Positions 22,233 to 35,052 of a stretch of DNA of 64,000 nucleotides are shown in pieces; within the stretch, counting starts at the first letter, position 1; each line of letters starts with the position of its first letter. Position numbers and translations under genes: made by a program. The notes beneath the pieces were generated by a model. It saw nothing but the letters and a program-made list of their open reading frames with translations. It made no database searches and was not told where the DNA came from. This DNA is from Lutraria lutraria (lineage: Eukaryota > Mollusca > Bivalvia > Venerida > Mactridae), in contig OZ026835.1 of assembly GCA_964023205.1 (NCBI GenBank), positions 45,295,083-45,359,082 of the forward strand. Reading direction: 5' to 3'.

Positions 22233-22242
22233 TTATTATATA
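22233..22242 (-). promoter_or_regulatory. TATA-like element of the GH10 gene
   Basis: On the minus strand TATATAATAA lies about 73 bases before the start codon at 22160. The position suits a 5' UTR of about 40-50 bases. No other TATA-like word was seen closer. Confidence 0.4.
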
Positions 22243-22745
22243 CAGTACTATCAAACACGCTATCGGCGATTTCAGTATTACAGAGTAAAACGTCAGCTAA
22301 TTAATATGAGATCTATTCATGAACATAATTTCTAAGGGTGATTGGAAAATGTCATCTGATGTTATTACCAGAAAGGATCGGTGACGTGCTGACAATCCCA
22401 TACATGTATAAACATGTGAATATCTTCCAATATTGTTGCAAATTTGCGTCATTTAAAAATATTAACCACTTGCAAATTAAACTTCATGTGTTTCTTATAA
22501 AACAATGAATGCTAAAGATATCAGAGTAATCAGGTGTTGGACTCAAATATCTTCAAATACATTCATTGTCAAATGCGACTGTTTTGATGCTCTTTAAATC
22601 TGAAGCTATCTTACCTGGTCATTTGAATGATTTACTGAAAAATGCTCAATATTGTAACACTTATATAAAATGCTTTCGCATTCTCTATCAACTAGTTTTA
22701 AATGATTTTAAGAAAGTACGAACTTATGTATAAAACGTATGTGCT

Positions 22746-23778
22746 TGTAATGCCAGGGTCCCCCTTCGTGTAATGTCAGGATCCCCACCTCGTGTAATGT
22801 CATGGTCCCAATCTCGTGTAATGTCAGAGTCCTCATCTCGTGTAATGTCATGGTCCCCACCTCGTGTAATGTCATGGTCCCCATCTCGTGTAATGTCATG
22901 GTCCCCACCTCGTGTAATGTCAGGGTCCCCATCTCGTGTAATGTCATGGTCCCCACCTCGTGTAATGTCAGGGTCCCCATCTCGTGTAATGTCATGGTCC
23001 CCCACCTCGTGTAATGTCATTGTCCCCATCTCGTGTAATGTCATTGTCCCCCACCTCGTGTAATGTCATTGTCCCCATCTCGTGTAATGTCATGGTCCCC
23101 ACCTCGTGTAATGTCATTGTCCCCACCTCGTGTAATGTCATGGTCCCCACCTCGTGTAATGTCATTGTCCCCATCTCGTGTAGTGTCATGGTCCCCACCT
23201 CGTGTAATGTCATTGTCCCCACCTCGTGTAATGTCATTGTCCCCACCTCGTGTAATGTCATTGTCCCCACCTCGTGTAATGCTATGGTCCCAATCTCGTG
23301 TAATGTCATGGTCCCCACCTCGTGTAATGTCATTGTCCCCACCTCGTGTAATGCCATGGTCCCCATCTCGTGTAATGTCATTGTCCCCATCTCGTGTAGT
23401 GTCATGGTCCCCACCTCGTGTAATGTCATGGCCCCACCTTGTGTAATGTCATGGTCCCCACCGCGTGTAATGTCATGGTCCCCACCTCGTGCAATGTCAT
23501 GGCCCCACCTAGTGTAATGTCATGGTCCCCACCTCGTGTAATGTCATGGTCCCCACCTCGTGTAATGTCATGGTCCCCACCTCGTGTAATGTCATGGTCC
23601 CCAATCTCGTGTAATGTTAGGGTCCCCATCTCGTGTAATGTCATGGTCCCCACCTCGTGTAATGTCATGGTCCCCACCTCGTGTAATGTCATGGTCCCCA
23701 ATCTCGTGTAATGTTAGGGTCCCCATCTCGTGTAATGTCATGGTCCCCACCTCGTGTAATGTCATGGTCCCCACCTCG
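22746..23778. repeat. 24-bp minisatellite upstream of the GH10 gene
   Basis: About 43 units of CTCGTGTAATGTCATGGTCC plus CCAC run from roughly 590 bp upstream of the GH10 start codon. Variation is confined to a few sites: ACCTCG or ATCTCG, TCATGGT, TCATTGT or TCAGGGT, and single-base C gains and losses that shift frame. Because 24 is divisible by three and the unit lacks stops in several frames on both strands, many overlapping open frames arise (eight-residue repeats such as MTLHEVGT). None shows signs of being a gene. Confidence 0.95.
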
Positions 23779-24229
23779 GTTCGCTCAATCAAAATGTTCA
23801 AATTACAGATTCTCATATGACAGAAGTTGTGTTTTGTATGGGTTGCAACAATGATTCGAAATCAACCTCTTACACTATCTATGTATAGACTTCTTCCTTT
23901 TTGTAATTTTTGATTGGGTCCAAGTGACTTGCACTTGTAAGTTGTTTACGTTAAAGTAACGCTGATGTAAACATACACATGTACTGACAGCTGTACCGTA
24001 CTATAGCCCCGGGGGTCCGTATTATTACAAATGTTCATTAATCGTTTCTAATATTTATATCTTAAAGATAACATTGATAAAACAAGTTAATTAGAAAACA
24101 CAGGATTCATCTCTCGGCTCTGTCATAATGATATCTATAGATTATATAGATGAACATTTTGACCATGCAACTGTCACAGTGGTTTTAGCCTAGGTGACAC
24201 ATCCAATCAGATAGTCTGATACAAACTGC

Positions 24230-24550
24230 CAATCGTTAATACTCGGACATTCCCGTCACTGACGGAAATACGCCTCGTGTAGGGTTACAAATTTGGGTGA
24301 TGTGGTTTCCGGTCACTACTTTTTCAATCCTAGGTACTCGTTCTAAAGAATCACTTTCAAACGTGTTTATCGTTCGCGATTTTAAAAATTGGGCATCAGG
24401 TTCCCATTGAAAGAGAAACATGATGTTTCCATCGTTGGATTCCCGGGGTCAGTCATGATGGAAAGTAGCCCGTGAACAACAACAATGTGGCGGCCTACCT
24501 TTCATGTCCGAGACACCTTTCTTTACACAAACGCTGAGGAGTTCCGATTG
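24230..24550. mobile_element. TIR element family B, 321-bp copy
   Basis: It starts CAATCGTTAATACTCGGACA and ends AACGCTGAGGAGTTCCGATTG. The ends are imperfect inverted repeats (CAATCGgAACTcCTCaG against CAATCGtAAtAcTCGG). Its inside matches 15997-16510 in inverse orientation. No coding potential. Confidence 0.75.
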
Positions 24551-25020
24551 ACAAATTGCTTCGTTGCCTTCTTGCCGTATCATTATGGATATAAATAACG
24601 GGAGTGTCTCAGTATTTCCGGAGTTATAAACTCCCCGAACAACTTCAGGCCTTTAATTCATGCTAATTTCATTAACTATGACCATATCCCCCCCCCCCCT
24701 AAAAATTATAAAGAAATATATACATGACTATTCATACATACTTCACGTATTTAAAAAAGATCCCAGACATTAATTCCTATATGTAATATAATTATTGTTG
24801 GTGCAAATCAAACGTCGGACTCTGGATTCTCTCCACACAAAAAGTCAAAGTCATGGAGTCAGCTGGATCATTTTAATCATCAAGTTTTATATCAGAGCCA
24901 GTCGGGAGTCGATTCAGTGATGTGTTCAATTAGAATGGAACTAAGAACTTTTATAGTAGAAGTTGATATACACGTTTGTTGGGCCATATGCGTCACATAT
25001 CACGTATATATGTAACACGT

Positions 25021-25754
25021 GTGTGATATATCCGACGGTAAAAATGGCATCGGTCTTAATGTGTGATATATCCGACGGTAAAAATGGCATCGGTCTTAAT
25101 GTGTGTTATTTTCGACGGTAAAAATGACATCGGTCTTAATGTGTGATATATTCGACGGTAAAAATGACATCGGTCTTAATGTGTGATATATTCGACGGTA
25201 AAAATGACATCGGTCATAATGTGTGATATATTCGACGGTAAAAATGACATCGGTCATAATGTGTGATATATTCGACGGTAAAAATGACATCGGTCTTAAT
25301 GTGTCATATATTCGACGGTAAAAATGACATCAGTCATAATGTGTGATATATTTTACGGTAAAAATGACATCAGTCATAATGTGTGATATATTCGACGGTA
25401 AAAATGACATCAGTCATAATGTGTGATATATTCGACGGTAAAAATGACATCGGTCTTAATGTATGATATATTCGACGGTAAAAATGACATCCGTCTTAAT
25501 GTGTGATATATTCGACGGTAAAAATGACATCAGTCATAATGTGTGATATATTCGACGGTAAAAATGACATCAGTCATAATGTGTGATATATTCGACGGTA
25601 AAAATGAAATCAGTCATAATGTGTGATATATTCGACGGTAAAAATAACATCAGTCATAATGTGTGATATATTCGACGGTAAAAATAACATCAGTCATAAT
25701 GTGTGATATATTCGACGGTAAAAATGACATCGGTCTTAATGTGTCATATATTCG
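25021..25754. repeat. 40-bp satellite-like tandem repeat
   Basis: About 18 units of 40 bp, type GTGTGATATATTCGACGGTA plus AAAATGACATCGGTCTTAAT. They keep register throughout with almost no indels. Differences cluster at CGGTCTT versus CAGTCAT, suggesting two unit subtypes. Each unit holds one TTCGACGG and one ATGACATC word. Confidence 0.95.
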
Positions 25755-25851
25755 TCCTCTCAATTTGGCAATCAAAAACATAAACGTACGTCACATACCC
25801 CCACGTTGTAATATAAAATAATATTATAACATAATCAGAAACATCATTACG

Positions 25852-25904
25852 ATCATCATCAACATCATCATCATCAACATCATCATCATCATCATCATCA
25901 TCAT
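25852..25904. repeat. (ATC)n microsatellite
   Basis: Imperfect CATCAT run with occasional AAC interruptions. Confidence 0.9.
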
Positions 25905-26249
25905 CGCAATCAACGTACTTCTGCTCATCATCACCACTTAATGCTGCCGATCATTCCTTTCTAAACAGTGACGTCATAATAATAAAACTCGCTACTAAAA
26001 TAGTTATTTTTACTGTCTACATCTTTATCTCATATTGGACAAGTTTGTTCATTTTCTATAAGTAGTCTCCCTTTAGAGATCATGCTGATTAAGCTGATAC
26101 CAACTATTGGATTGTTTCCCTTTGGCTCATATGATCGAATGCATGACACTGGTCAAAACTTACTGGCAATAAACACCTCGGGTGGTATTTACATCGATAG
26201 TATTTATAATTTATATAAAAACAGAGTTCGGATCGTGATACTCGTCGTA

Positions 26250-26370
26250 ATGGTGTTGATGATGATAACGATGATGGTTGTGATGATGATGTTGTTGTTG
26301 TTGCTGCTGCTTCTGCTGCTGCTGCTGATGATGATGATAACGATGATAATGATGATTATGATGATGATCG
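26250..26370. repeat. Compound trinucleotide microsatellite (GAT/GTT/GCT)
   Basis: GATGAT, GTTGTT and GCTGCT blocks follow one another. The 127-codon plus-strand frame and the antisense Ser/Ile-rich frame here are by-products of the repeat. Confidence 0.9.
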
Positions 26371-26399
26371 TGCTGATCATTTTGTCAGCCATAAAAAGT

Positions 26400-26640
26400 A
26401 AGACAGAAATGAAATACATTTTTGTATCAGTGAATGAAATAGCATTAAATTCTGAAATGCTCTGATCTTTCCCTTTTTCATGGATTTTCTAGCACAACCA
26501 CAACCAATCATATGAGGTGGAAAACGGACCAAACCTCCCCAGAATGCACCATTTCACTTATTTAATTTTTTCGCCCCCCCCCCCTCACTGCCTACTTTAA
26601 TAAATACCCCCCCCCCCCCCAACCTGAAATCTGTACATAT
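26400..26640 (+). mobile_element. Dispersed repeat family E, copy 1
   Basis: Matches 39610-39865 in the same orientation: GAAATAGCATT, TCTTTCCCTTTTT, TCTAGCAC, GAGGTgGAAAACGGACC, AATGCACCATTTCACTT, GCCTACTTT and a C-rich block. Two poly-C runs (26573-26584, 26607-26620) lie inside this copy. Class unknown. Confidence 0.65.
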
Positions 26641-26784
26641 TCGATCTGTGACATAATATACGGCTCAACATACGTGCATTGACATATTCAAATGTTAAAA
26701 AGTTCGAATGCGTCACATATTTTCAGTGATTTATCAGGATCTATCATGTATATAATGACATGTAGAATTTGAAGGGAGGTAAAA

Positions 26785-26910
26785 CAGTTTTGAATTTCAA
26801 AACTGTAGTTTTTGAGGTTGTTAGCCCAACCTTGGGTCACATGACTCAAAAGATAGCTTTCTAATTGGTCAATTTAAGACAAAACTTTTGAGACAACCAA
26901 TCAGAAAGCT
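26785..26910. repeat. Cluster of palindromes
   Basis: CAGTTTTGAATTTCAAAACTG (26785-26805) is a perfect palindrome around one base. Next to it ACTCAAAAG (26844) pairs with CTTTTGAG (26885), and AGCTTTCTAATTGGTC (26855-26870) pairs with GACAACCAATCAGAAAGCT (26892-26910) with small bulges. A decayed foldback element is likely. Confidence 0.6.
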
Positions 26911-27058
26911 AGAATTGAGAGCGCGGTAAGCTTACTTTGATAATAACCTCGATCTGGAATGTGTCAACAGATGTCCTGAAATTAGATTATTAATTTTGTT
27001 CGTGTTACAAATAGTACGTGCGAGTAAAAATCTGGCTTAAAGAAACATAATTAGGAAT

Positions 27059-27164
27059 ATACAGTGCAACCTCTCTAAAGTAACACGTACCCTTTGAAAG
27101 TATAAAATTATGTTGTTGTTAAGAGGTTGTATATGCATCTCAAGAGAGGTACTGTCAACTGTAC
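27059..27164. mobile_element. Small TIR remnant
   Basis: The left end ATACAGTGCAACCTCTCTAA roughly mirrors the right end AGAGAGGTACTGTCAACTGT. The design resembles the ACAGTCAAACCTGT element at 34888, but is diverged. Confidence 0.4.
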
Positions 27165-30100
27165 TTATATTTTCTGTATATTATTATTTTAGTAACTAGC
27201 GTCACCGTAAGGGAAGGTTTGTTCAGTAAACCGAGGGCAAGTCATTATTTTCCTGCTTTAAAGAATCTCAAATGAATTACCTCCCTTTGACCACTGTCTT
27301 TTTCCTATGGATTTTTCATAATTGTTTTCTGATGAATTCATCATTTATAATGACTCATTCAATAGAGCGTACACTAAATGACCATGTGCAATGTACATTA
27401 ATTTTGTACTGTTAATTAATATGATTATAGTCACATTCTGTTTAACGGACTATATTGTGTAAAACTCGACATTTTGGGAGTTTATTTGTTTATTAAATGC
27501 TTATTTGTATTTACTGTGGCAATGGAATTATAAGATTTTTTACCTGATAAAATAGATCAACCTTTATTTGCATGTAAAACTTTTTTCTTTGGTAAAATGT
27601 TTACTGTCAGAAATAAAGCACTTTATGCTTGAACTATTACCTTAAATATATTAAAGGAAGGCAACTCTGTCATTTTAATCGTATAAACAGAATTGATTAG
27701 CCTCCCTTTAACCACTAATTTGTTAAAATAATAGATTTCTCAATACAGATATTACTATCTTTATTCGGGTTAAACATCCTAATATGACGTGTTTTTTTTC
27801 TTAAATATTTAGAATCACAAAGGATGGTGAATTTTCTTGAACGCATAAAACAGCTTTTATGTTTTGCATAGCTTAATAATTATTATATTGTATCTAATGC
27901 TTGAATATCTTAAAGTATTTACGTGGTTTACTTTTTAGATATTTTTCTTAAAATATAAATCCCTTATGGGTTTACTTACAAACCTGCAGAATGGAAATTA
28001 AGTCACAGAAGTACCCCATTACACACACCAAACTCCAACCAAAGTTCCATGGTTGCTCCAGACCACATCGAATTCTGGAATTGATTTCACTCGTGGTTAT
28101 ATACTAGTATAAGCATTCAATTATTTCTACAAAATATAAAAAAAAATTACCAACAAAACAGACCATAATTAATCCATATGATGAATACTGAACCGCTTCA
28201 AAACCGTAGTATATTTAATATACGGACAAAAAAGTGAGTACATTTAAATACAAATAGTTGTAAATGATAGGAGTTTTTTAAACTGTGGGTCCGATGCTAC
28301 AGTAGATTTGAGAATTGCTAATACAAGTATTGTGGACGCTTTCAAGAAAAAGAAACCTCAAGAGATTTTCGATCATTGATTTGTAACTTATTCATAACAT
28401 TGTCCATTTATTCACTGTATGATATTCGTTGACATGGCTTTGTGTCACATACATGTACATACTATGTGTATAAGTGTTTGACCCAAGGATTTATAAGTCC
28501 ATGGTCTAATCTAATAAAAAAGTTTGAGTTTCTAGAAAGAGATGGAGATTAAAAAGCCGCAGTCATGAAGTTTGTAAAAGCAACAAATGTTCCTGTTTTA
28601 GTAGCGACTTGTGGTATCTGACATGACTACTGTAAAATTCGTTAACAAAACGTAATCATTAAATTAAACGTATATATGTCTATTTTGCGAGACATTCGCT
28701 ACTTTAATATTGAATAATTTTATTTGTAACATTGGTAACAAAAAATCCAACACTTATCTTCTTAGATTTCATTTCTTTTTTGTTAAAAGAGTCGTCAACC
28801 CATATCGCGTTAATCTGGTAACAAACTGATTGAGATAATTATATATTCAAAATGTTATCATTTTCGGTGTCATTGTGATATTTACCTCACCGTGATTATT
28901 ACAATGCCGAGCTATATTACCTCCTTTTATAAAGAGCATGACCAGATAAGATCGTAAGATTGCAAAAACTAACCCCGTCACGTATGAGTAAAACTTACTC
29001 ACGAAGGATACAATAGTACCCACATGGTTAGAATAAAACGCTTCTTCAATTTCACATAGTTTTTACTCTAAAATTACAAATTCTAATGGCGCGGTTAATC
29101 AGAAATTATCGCAAGATTTAATATCTGTCAATTTATCTTATGGGAACTCTTTGCAATCAGCCGATCGGAAAATTCTTCTCCGATACGTTCCCATAACGAC
29201 AAAATCTTGTATTTCATTGTTTCAGTCATAATCTATAGCTTCACATTACAATACATTAAATATATAGCATTTTGATGATTTGCGAAGATCTTCACACCCG
29301 TTATTTCAAGATTTTTTTCGGTATCATGTGTCGCGAAAATAGATAACTGTTACCATGAGTTGCGGGGCAGATTTTTTCACACGGAATTAAGGGCGAGATT
29401 GTTGAAAAACTACAATACAGGTTATATTACAAGCTCGATTTAAGTGTCATGAACATTGTTGTCAATAGATCTAATGCGCTGATAGCATTTTCATGCATTT
29501 AATAGTAACATTACAGCGGTAAAATAGGATGTAGGATTTAGCATTTATTTGCTTTTGATGTGCCTGGGTTACTTTTACTTCAAAGAAAAAGTTGTAGTTA
29601 TTATCTATTTTGATGTGTACACATCAGTAATATATGAATACTAATAATATAAGATAGTTGCTAGAGAACTCCATAACTCCCTATGATGGTAAGGACTTGT
29701 CTTGACCGTCTGGTGATACGCGGGACAGCGTTCGAGGAATTCAATTTAAGCGCAGCGAGTCGCTTCTCTTTGAAATTACTGATTTCTTTCATCATACCGT
29801 TAATTGAAATATGGGCTCTCAGACTTATAGGTGTGATCAAGAACCCGAGTAGTGGGACGACCGAGTGATGCTAATGACCAGTATTGTCTTAATGGACTAA
29901 CCGTCTCGCGGAGTCTCGGCGTTTCTCGCGACATCCTTTTGATCTAAAACAACTCCGTTTAATTGGTTGCCCTGACCGTATTCAATTTTCAAGATAACTC
30001 GAGGAATCCCTAGTTTTGATACTTCAACTTTGGGCATCCGTTTGAATAAATAAATACATGCATTAAATTATGAAGACGCCGTACTCCGCTGTTTTAGAAA

Positions 30101-30293
30101 CATGATATATGGAAGTTGGCTTCATTGTATATCATCATTATATCAGACAAAAATATGCAACAAAAAACCGCAGATATTGTTCTGCTCAGATACCATATAA
30201 CAAATGTAGCGGTTAATTGTAAATGCCAGTATCCCTTTGTTATGTTGTATATTTAAATAATCTCTCCAAAGTGCATGCATAACATCATTTATG

Positions 30294-30318
30294 TGACGTC
30301 AAAACTCGCATATAAAAG
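30294..30318 (+). promoter_or_regulatory. Possible promoter: full CRE followed by TATA box
   Basis: TGACGTCA (30294-30301) is followed nine bases later by TATAAAAG (30311-30318). This is a textbook spacing for a CREB/ATF-type promoter. No recognisable gene follows within the next kilobases, so it may be chance or the start of a non-coding transcript. Confidence 0.25.
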
Positions 30319-30984
30319 AAAACAATACACTTTTAATAAATAACAATAGAAAATTTTACGTGAAAAAAAAAAACACGCGTGAAAAAGTAAAAACTGCATA
30401 CAATGTAAATGTAGTTAAATAAATGTCTTTTTCTCCGAATACACACCAGTATTCAATTAATGTTATAGAAAACGTTTTGATGGTGAGATAACCCGGATAT
30501 CATTTCATAAAAGTAAAAAAGAATATTAACATAGATTTATATTCATATATCCGAACATTAATGATTCTGACAATAGTTGTCCCCTTTTTTGATGTAATCA
30601 GAATATCATCTGGTCAATTCTGGCCCCTTTAAATGACATTAAACAATATTCACTTATTTCAAAGTACCCCGCAATCCTCAGTGATGTCAGAAACCCTTTA
30701 TATGATTACATCTGTTTTTAAAGAAATAAAAAGAAAAAAGGGCAATTCTAACACTTGTCAACTGGATACGATAAAAATTGTCAACATCTGCAAAGTGGAG
30801 AGATATCATTTTTTGCTCGGATTTCCATATGTTGTACATAGCGAGACAAGCGAAGGTTGAAATAATTTAATATTAGATTAAAAATGTATGATGAAGTAAC
30901 CGTAGATTCTAATGTGGTGATTTTCAACCATATTTTACATTGTACTTTTATTCATGTATGAAAATAATATAACCGGAAAAACGG

Positions 30985-31183
30985 GTCCTTAAACGACTAT
31001 TTTTGTGGGTTTTTGGAAACTGAACGATAGTGACGTCACTCGCTCTGTGCGTATGACCAATGTACATTGTATTACGATTTTCTACACCCGCCATACTATT
31101 GTTAAACTATTTCCCGTTCCAGTGCAGTGCAGCTCTTTGTAAGTTCAGCCTCCACGAGTACTCTTAGCACTTTGATTTTTGTC
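30985..31183 (+). mobile_element. Dispersed repeat family C, intergenic copy
   Basis: Carries the ordered blocks AAACGACTATTTTTG, GGAAACTGAACGATAG, CACTCGCTC, TTTTCTACACCCGCCAT, TTTCCCGTTCC, GTAAGTTCAG and CACTTTGATTTTTGT. It is the best preserved of three long copies in the window. Confidence 0.65.
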
Positions 31184-33546
31184 ATACGAAAGCAGTAATT
31201 GTTGCAATATGTGTCATTTTGTTGAGATATTTCATGATTTTAGAATTCTAGAAACTTTTCGATAAAATTATTTACTGACACACTTGTTGGTGAAGATGTA
31301 TGAGGCTACCGCTTACAATTAAAACAAGTTAGAACATTTCAAATGAATCGACAAACATGCTTAATTAAAAAGCTACTTGAATGCTACAATTGTCCAAAAG
31401 ATTCCCTAACAATACGTTCAGTGACAAAAATTGCCGCAGTCTCATTTAAATGGTATACGAAAAAGGCTACAATATGATCCTTTGTTTGACCATGAGCATT
31501 GGGTACATGACTCTCACAATTAAAAACTCATTCTCAAACTCAATAGTGCTTTGTCTCAACATTTTATCGCTTTTATACCCAATTGTGTCATGATTCAGAA
31601 TGGTAGAAAGTTTACAAGATGTCAAAATAATCGAACTTTTTAATCTTTAGATAACATTCAAGTTCGTAATTAGTTAATTAAAATTCAAGGACGGACAAAC
31701 AGACATTATTCACTCCAGACAAAGTAAAAACTGAATAACTTTTGTTGACATTTTGAGATGACAAAAAATAAGAAAAAGGACTGACTGAGATTATAAGATT
31801 TGACAGGCTTTTGATCAGCACGATCTATTCAAAGCTTTACTCGGCAAGTCGATCATAATCAAGATGTTTAATTGACTTATTTCAATTATAAGGCATTTTC
31901 ACGCACGTGTAAAATTACTATCCTCTCTTTGATGTTAATCATTTCATTACCAATGTGAAATTGACCAGTGAAAAAATAAAACATAAAGTTGGTGTTGTAT
32001 TTCTATGTTATTGTAATTGGTCAATTAGATTATATTTCTTAATTTCAATTTCAAAAGCTTCAGTCAGCAAAGTCAGTTGAATGGTCAGTATTTGTAAAAC
32101 ACAATTTTATACCCTTTTTGACTCAAAGAAAAAGTCGGCGATCTTGAGCGGTCTTCAATTATAAATCATTTTTCATAAACAATACAGGCAAAGCCACGTG
32201 TCGAATATCAAACGTAAGGATGTCGCGTGCTAATTAAGTTTCGACTAGATGGTCAACATCTAAGATTGGATTATGATAATTCAGCATGAAGGAATGAGAG
32301 AATGAAACATATACAATATAACTATAATTGTCAGACAGCCCCCTCCAAGCATTTCAAGAAGAATTCCAGACATCCCGGACTATAATTATGACATATCTTG
32401 GCAGTTTTGCTTAAATTGAAATAGCAAGTAATATACGATTCTCGAAAACTTGCAGAAAGCTCTTTGATTCGTGAGATGTATGTTAATCTTCTCGGTCGGC
32501 TTTAATTACCCATACTCTGGATTGTGTCCTATTTTCCTACAAATCCGTTAAAAATATTATGCTAATATCAGTGACGTGAAAATGTGGATTGAAAAAGCGC
32601 CCTCTATCGAGTTCATAATCTTTTCTTATTGTTTATTATAACATTTCACTAAATCTAACTCTTCAATTTGAGTACAGACAAGAACTTAATGGTTACAGAC
32701 ATATTTGAAACTAACTTTATCGTCAAATACTACAAACTTGTTACAAATATTCACCAAATCCTTCAAGTCAGAGAACAGTTTTGTTTCCACTCTGGCGACT
32801 CGACTATCCGTATTACTTTAAGTTGCAAATAGGTCTGCGGGGTACGTCTTATTCAAATAGATATTCATATAAATGTACGACAACTGTTTTAGTTGTCAAT
32901 TTATCACAATTTTATGTCATTGTAAAGACCCAGAAGATCAGTTAAAACGATGTATTTTTCTTGTTTTTCCGTTGTTTGTACAAGAACCGTTCATCACAAG
33001 TGTTAGCGACGTAAATATTTGTTAGGAGATATCATTTATTATTTGACAGATGTATTTATTTCTATATGAGCTAATTAATATCATCTAGGCCAAGAGAAAC
33101 AACATTAGGTTCAGATGACGTGTACACGTACATTTCGTCGACTTATTTCTACAACCCCGTAACTGTTGCTAATGTGATTTTGGTATCATTTTTTTCGTCT
33201 CGATTAACTTTTACAATAAACATACTTACCTGCTTCTAGGTCTACCCATAAAAAGGGTTAATCCAAATCCACAAACCCGTAACTCTCATACTTACGCCGA
33301 ACTTCAAAACTTAAAATGCGATTTTCTCAAAATGTGAAAAATGGCATACGGGTTTGTAGAAATAAGACGACGATTTATTACAAAGATGTAGATTACGTGA
33401 TGAAATTCTCCGAATCATCTCATAGTTCACTTACAGAATTAGATGTATATTTTTAATAATTTGTATATGACAATTTTGGCTTAGTATATAGCGTTCTTTT
33501 GTATGGGACAGAATTTAGTCACGTTGTAAATTATTGTTTTATTTGT

Positions 33547-33929
33547 TAGGGATAAAACCTACTTGTTTCTCATCCAAGTCAAGTATTCTCCATGTGACAT
33601 CTTAAACAGCTAGGTTCGACCGTCAGTTTGTCCAGACATTATACTAGTATTGCAAGTGCATTGCATGTAACTGGTCAGCCAGAAGTAGCATGCTTTCAAT
33701 TATTAACATTGACACAGACTTGAAATTGTTTATAATGCATTATACAATTACAAATGTTGGTTCAATATTGTGTATTTATCTTAATTTAATTTAAAGAATA
33801 TACACTTTATTGTTACATGCAATGCACTTGCAATACTAGTATAATGTCTGGACAAACTGACGGTCGAACCTAGCTGTTTAAAGATGTCACATGTTGACTT
33901 GGATGAGAAACTAGAAGGTTTTATCCCTA
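33547..33929. mobile_element. Large palindromic (foldback) element
   Basis: The left arm 33547-33671 and right arm 33812-33929 are near-identical inverted repeats of about 120 bp. They begin TAGGGATAAAACC and include AGCTAGGTTCGACCGTCAGT and CTAGTATTGCAAGTGCATTG. They flank a 140-bp A+T-rich spacer. TA lies at both edges. The arms differ by a few small indels only, so the element is young or maintained. No transposase. Confidence 0.9.
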
Positions 33930-34887
33930 AACTTGTAATACATCCACACATAACTCTGTGGACAGACAGATAAACGTTCGGGTTGTACTAGACTGGCGAT
34001 CTCCTGTTGTTACGAGACTAAAGTTTGGAGTACGATGGCGTATCTCGGGCGGCAATCTATGAAACCAGAAAGGCGGGACCTCACCCTGTTAACTTGTAAA
34101 AATGTGAAAACTAACTGATTGTACAAAGTCGTATAACGCCATCATGTCAATGAACAAACTTTAGACATGATGTAATAATTTACAAACTCTTAGATGAAAG
34201 ATAAACTATATGATGTGACCACGGTCTGTGGTTATAAAATTGGAGACAGGTCTCGTTTTGAACGTCTTGATTTTTATTGGTTGTTTCTGAACACAAACTT
34301 GCGCAGTAGACTTATAGTCGAGTTCCTTCTAGATAATGTACCTTTTACAATATTGGGTCCAAATCGTTGTTAAATGATTGGCGCATGCGCTGATGATTAT
34401 ATATATTTATGTCTTTTAAAAGTGACAATTAACTTTTTGAATGGAACAAACGTAACTTCTTGCACAGAAAATTTTCCAACAATCCTTTAACTGAAGATTT
34501 CCAACAAACAATATCTGTCAAATGATTTGCAGAGAATGGGTAATTCAAAGTAGGAAATCTTTTCGGTCGACGCACAATTTATTTTTTAAATGTAATACTG
34601 AAATTCAATGTACTTCAGACAACTTTTTGGCATACTGTAAACAGGTCGAAATTATAGTTACCATGACAACGGTATAAGTCTGTATAAAATGTCGCATCGT
34701 CCATCGTACAAACATGGACTTGCATTTAAATATCATATTTAATTAATTCAAATACGGCGTATCTTCTTATCTAAACCACAGGCTTTCTATTTGTCACAAA
34801 CACCAGTGTCTAGATTTATTTTCCGGACAAACAATGAAATATACTTGTTTGGCATAATATAATTTTCATCATACCGATGAAGTCATA

Positions 34888-35052
34888 TACAGTCAAACCT
34901 GTAAAAAGGGCCAAAATCGAGAGGGAAATAATGCGGCCTTTATTGACAGGTGACCTTTATTCAGAGGTCATTTTGTTCTTAATAATAAATGATGTTTTTT
35001 TTCAAAGAATGATCTTTATTCGAAGGTGCCTGTTAACACAGATTTGACTGTA
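34888..35052. mobile_element. MITE with ACAGTCAAACCTGT-type ends
   Basis: The left end TACAGTCAAACCTGTAAAAA mirrors the right end ACACAGATTTGACTGTA. TTTATTgaCAGGTGACC and CTTTATTCgaAGGTGCC repeats lie inside. A diverged piece of the same kind lies at 3087-3150. Confidence 0.7.

Larger units (their letters stand above)
26641..33546. other. Gene-less, mostly unique A+T-rich DNA
   Basis: No exon with convincing family similarity was found on either strand. Contained features are a palindrome cluster at 26785-26910, a small TIR remnant at 27059-27164, a moderately G+C-richer block at 29680-29960, a CRE plus TATA pair at 30294-30318 and a family C copy at 30985-31183. Exons without recognisable homology could have been missed. 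Confidence 0.5.

Noticed and set aside
25021..25754. CRISPR-like regular array
   Set aside because: Units are contiguous 40-bp copies without unique spacers, in a eukaryotic genome.
26082..26465. 127-codon frame with a Leu/Met-rich stretch resembling a membrane segment
   Set aside because: The hydrophobic run is the translated GAT/GTT/GCT microsatellite.
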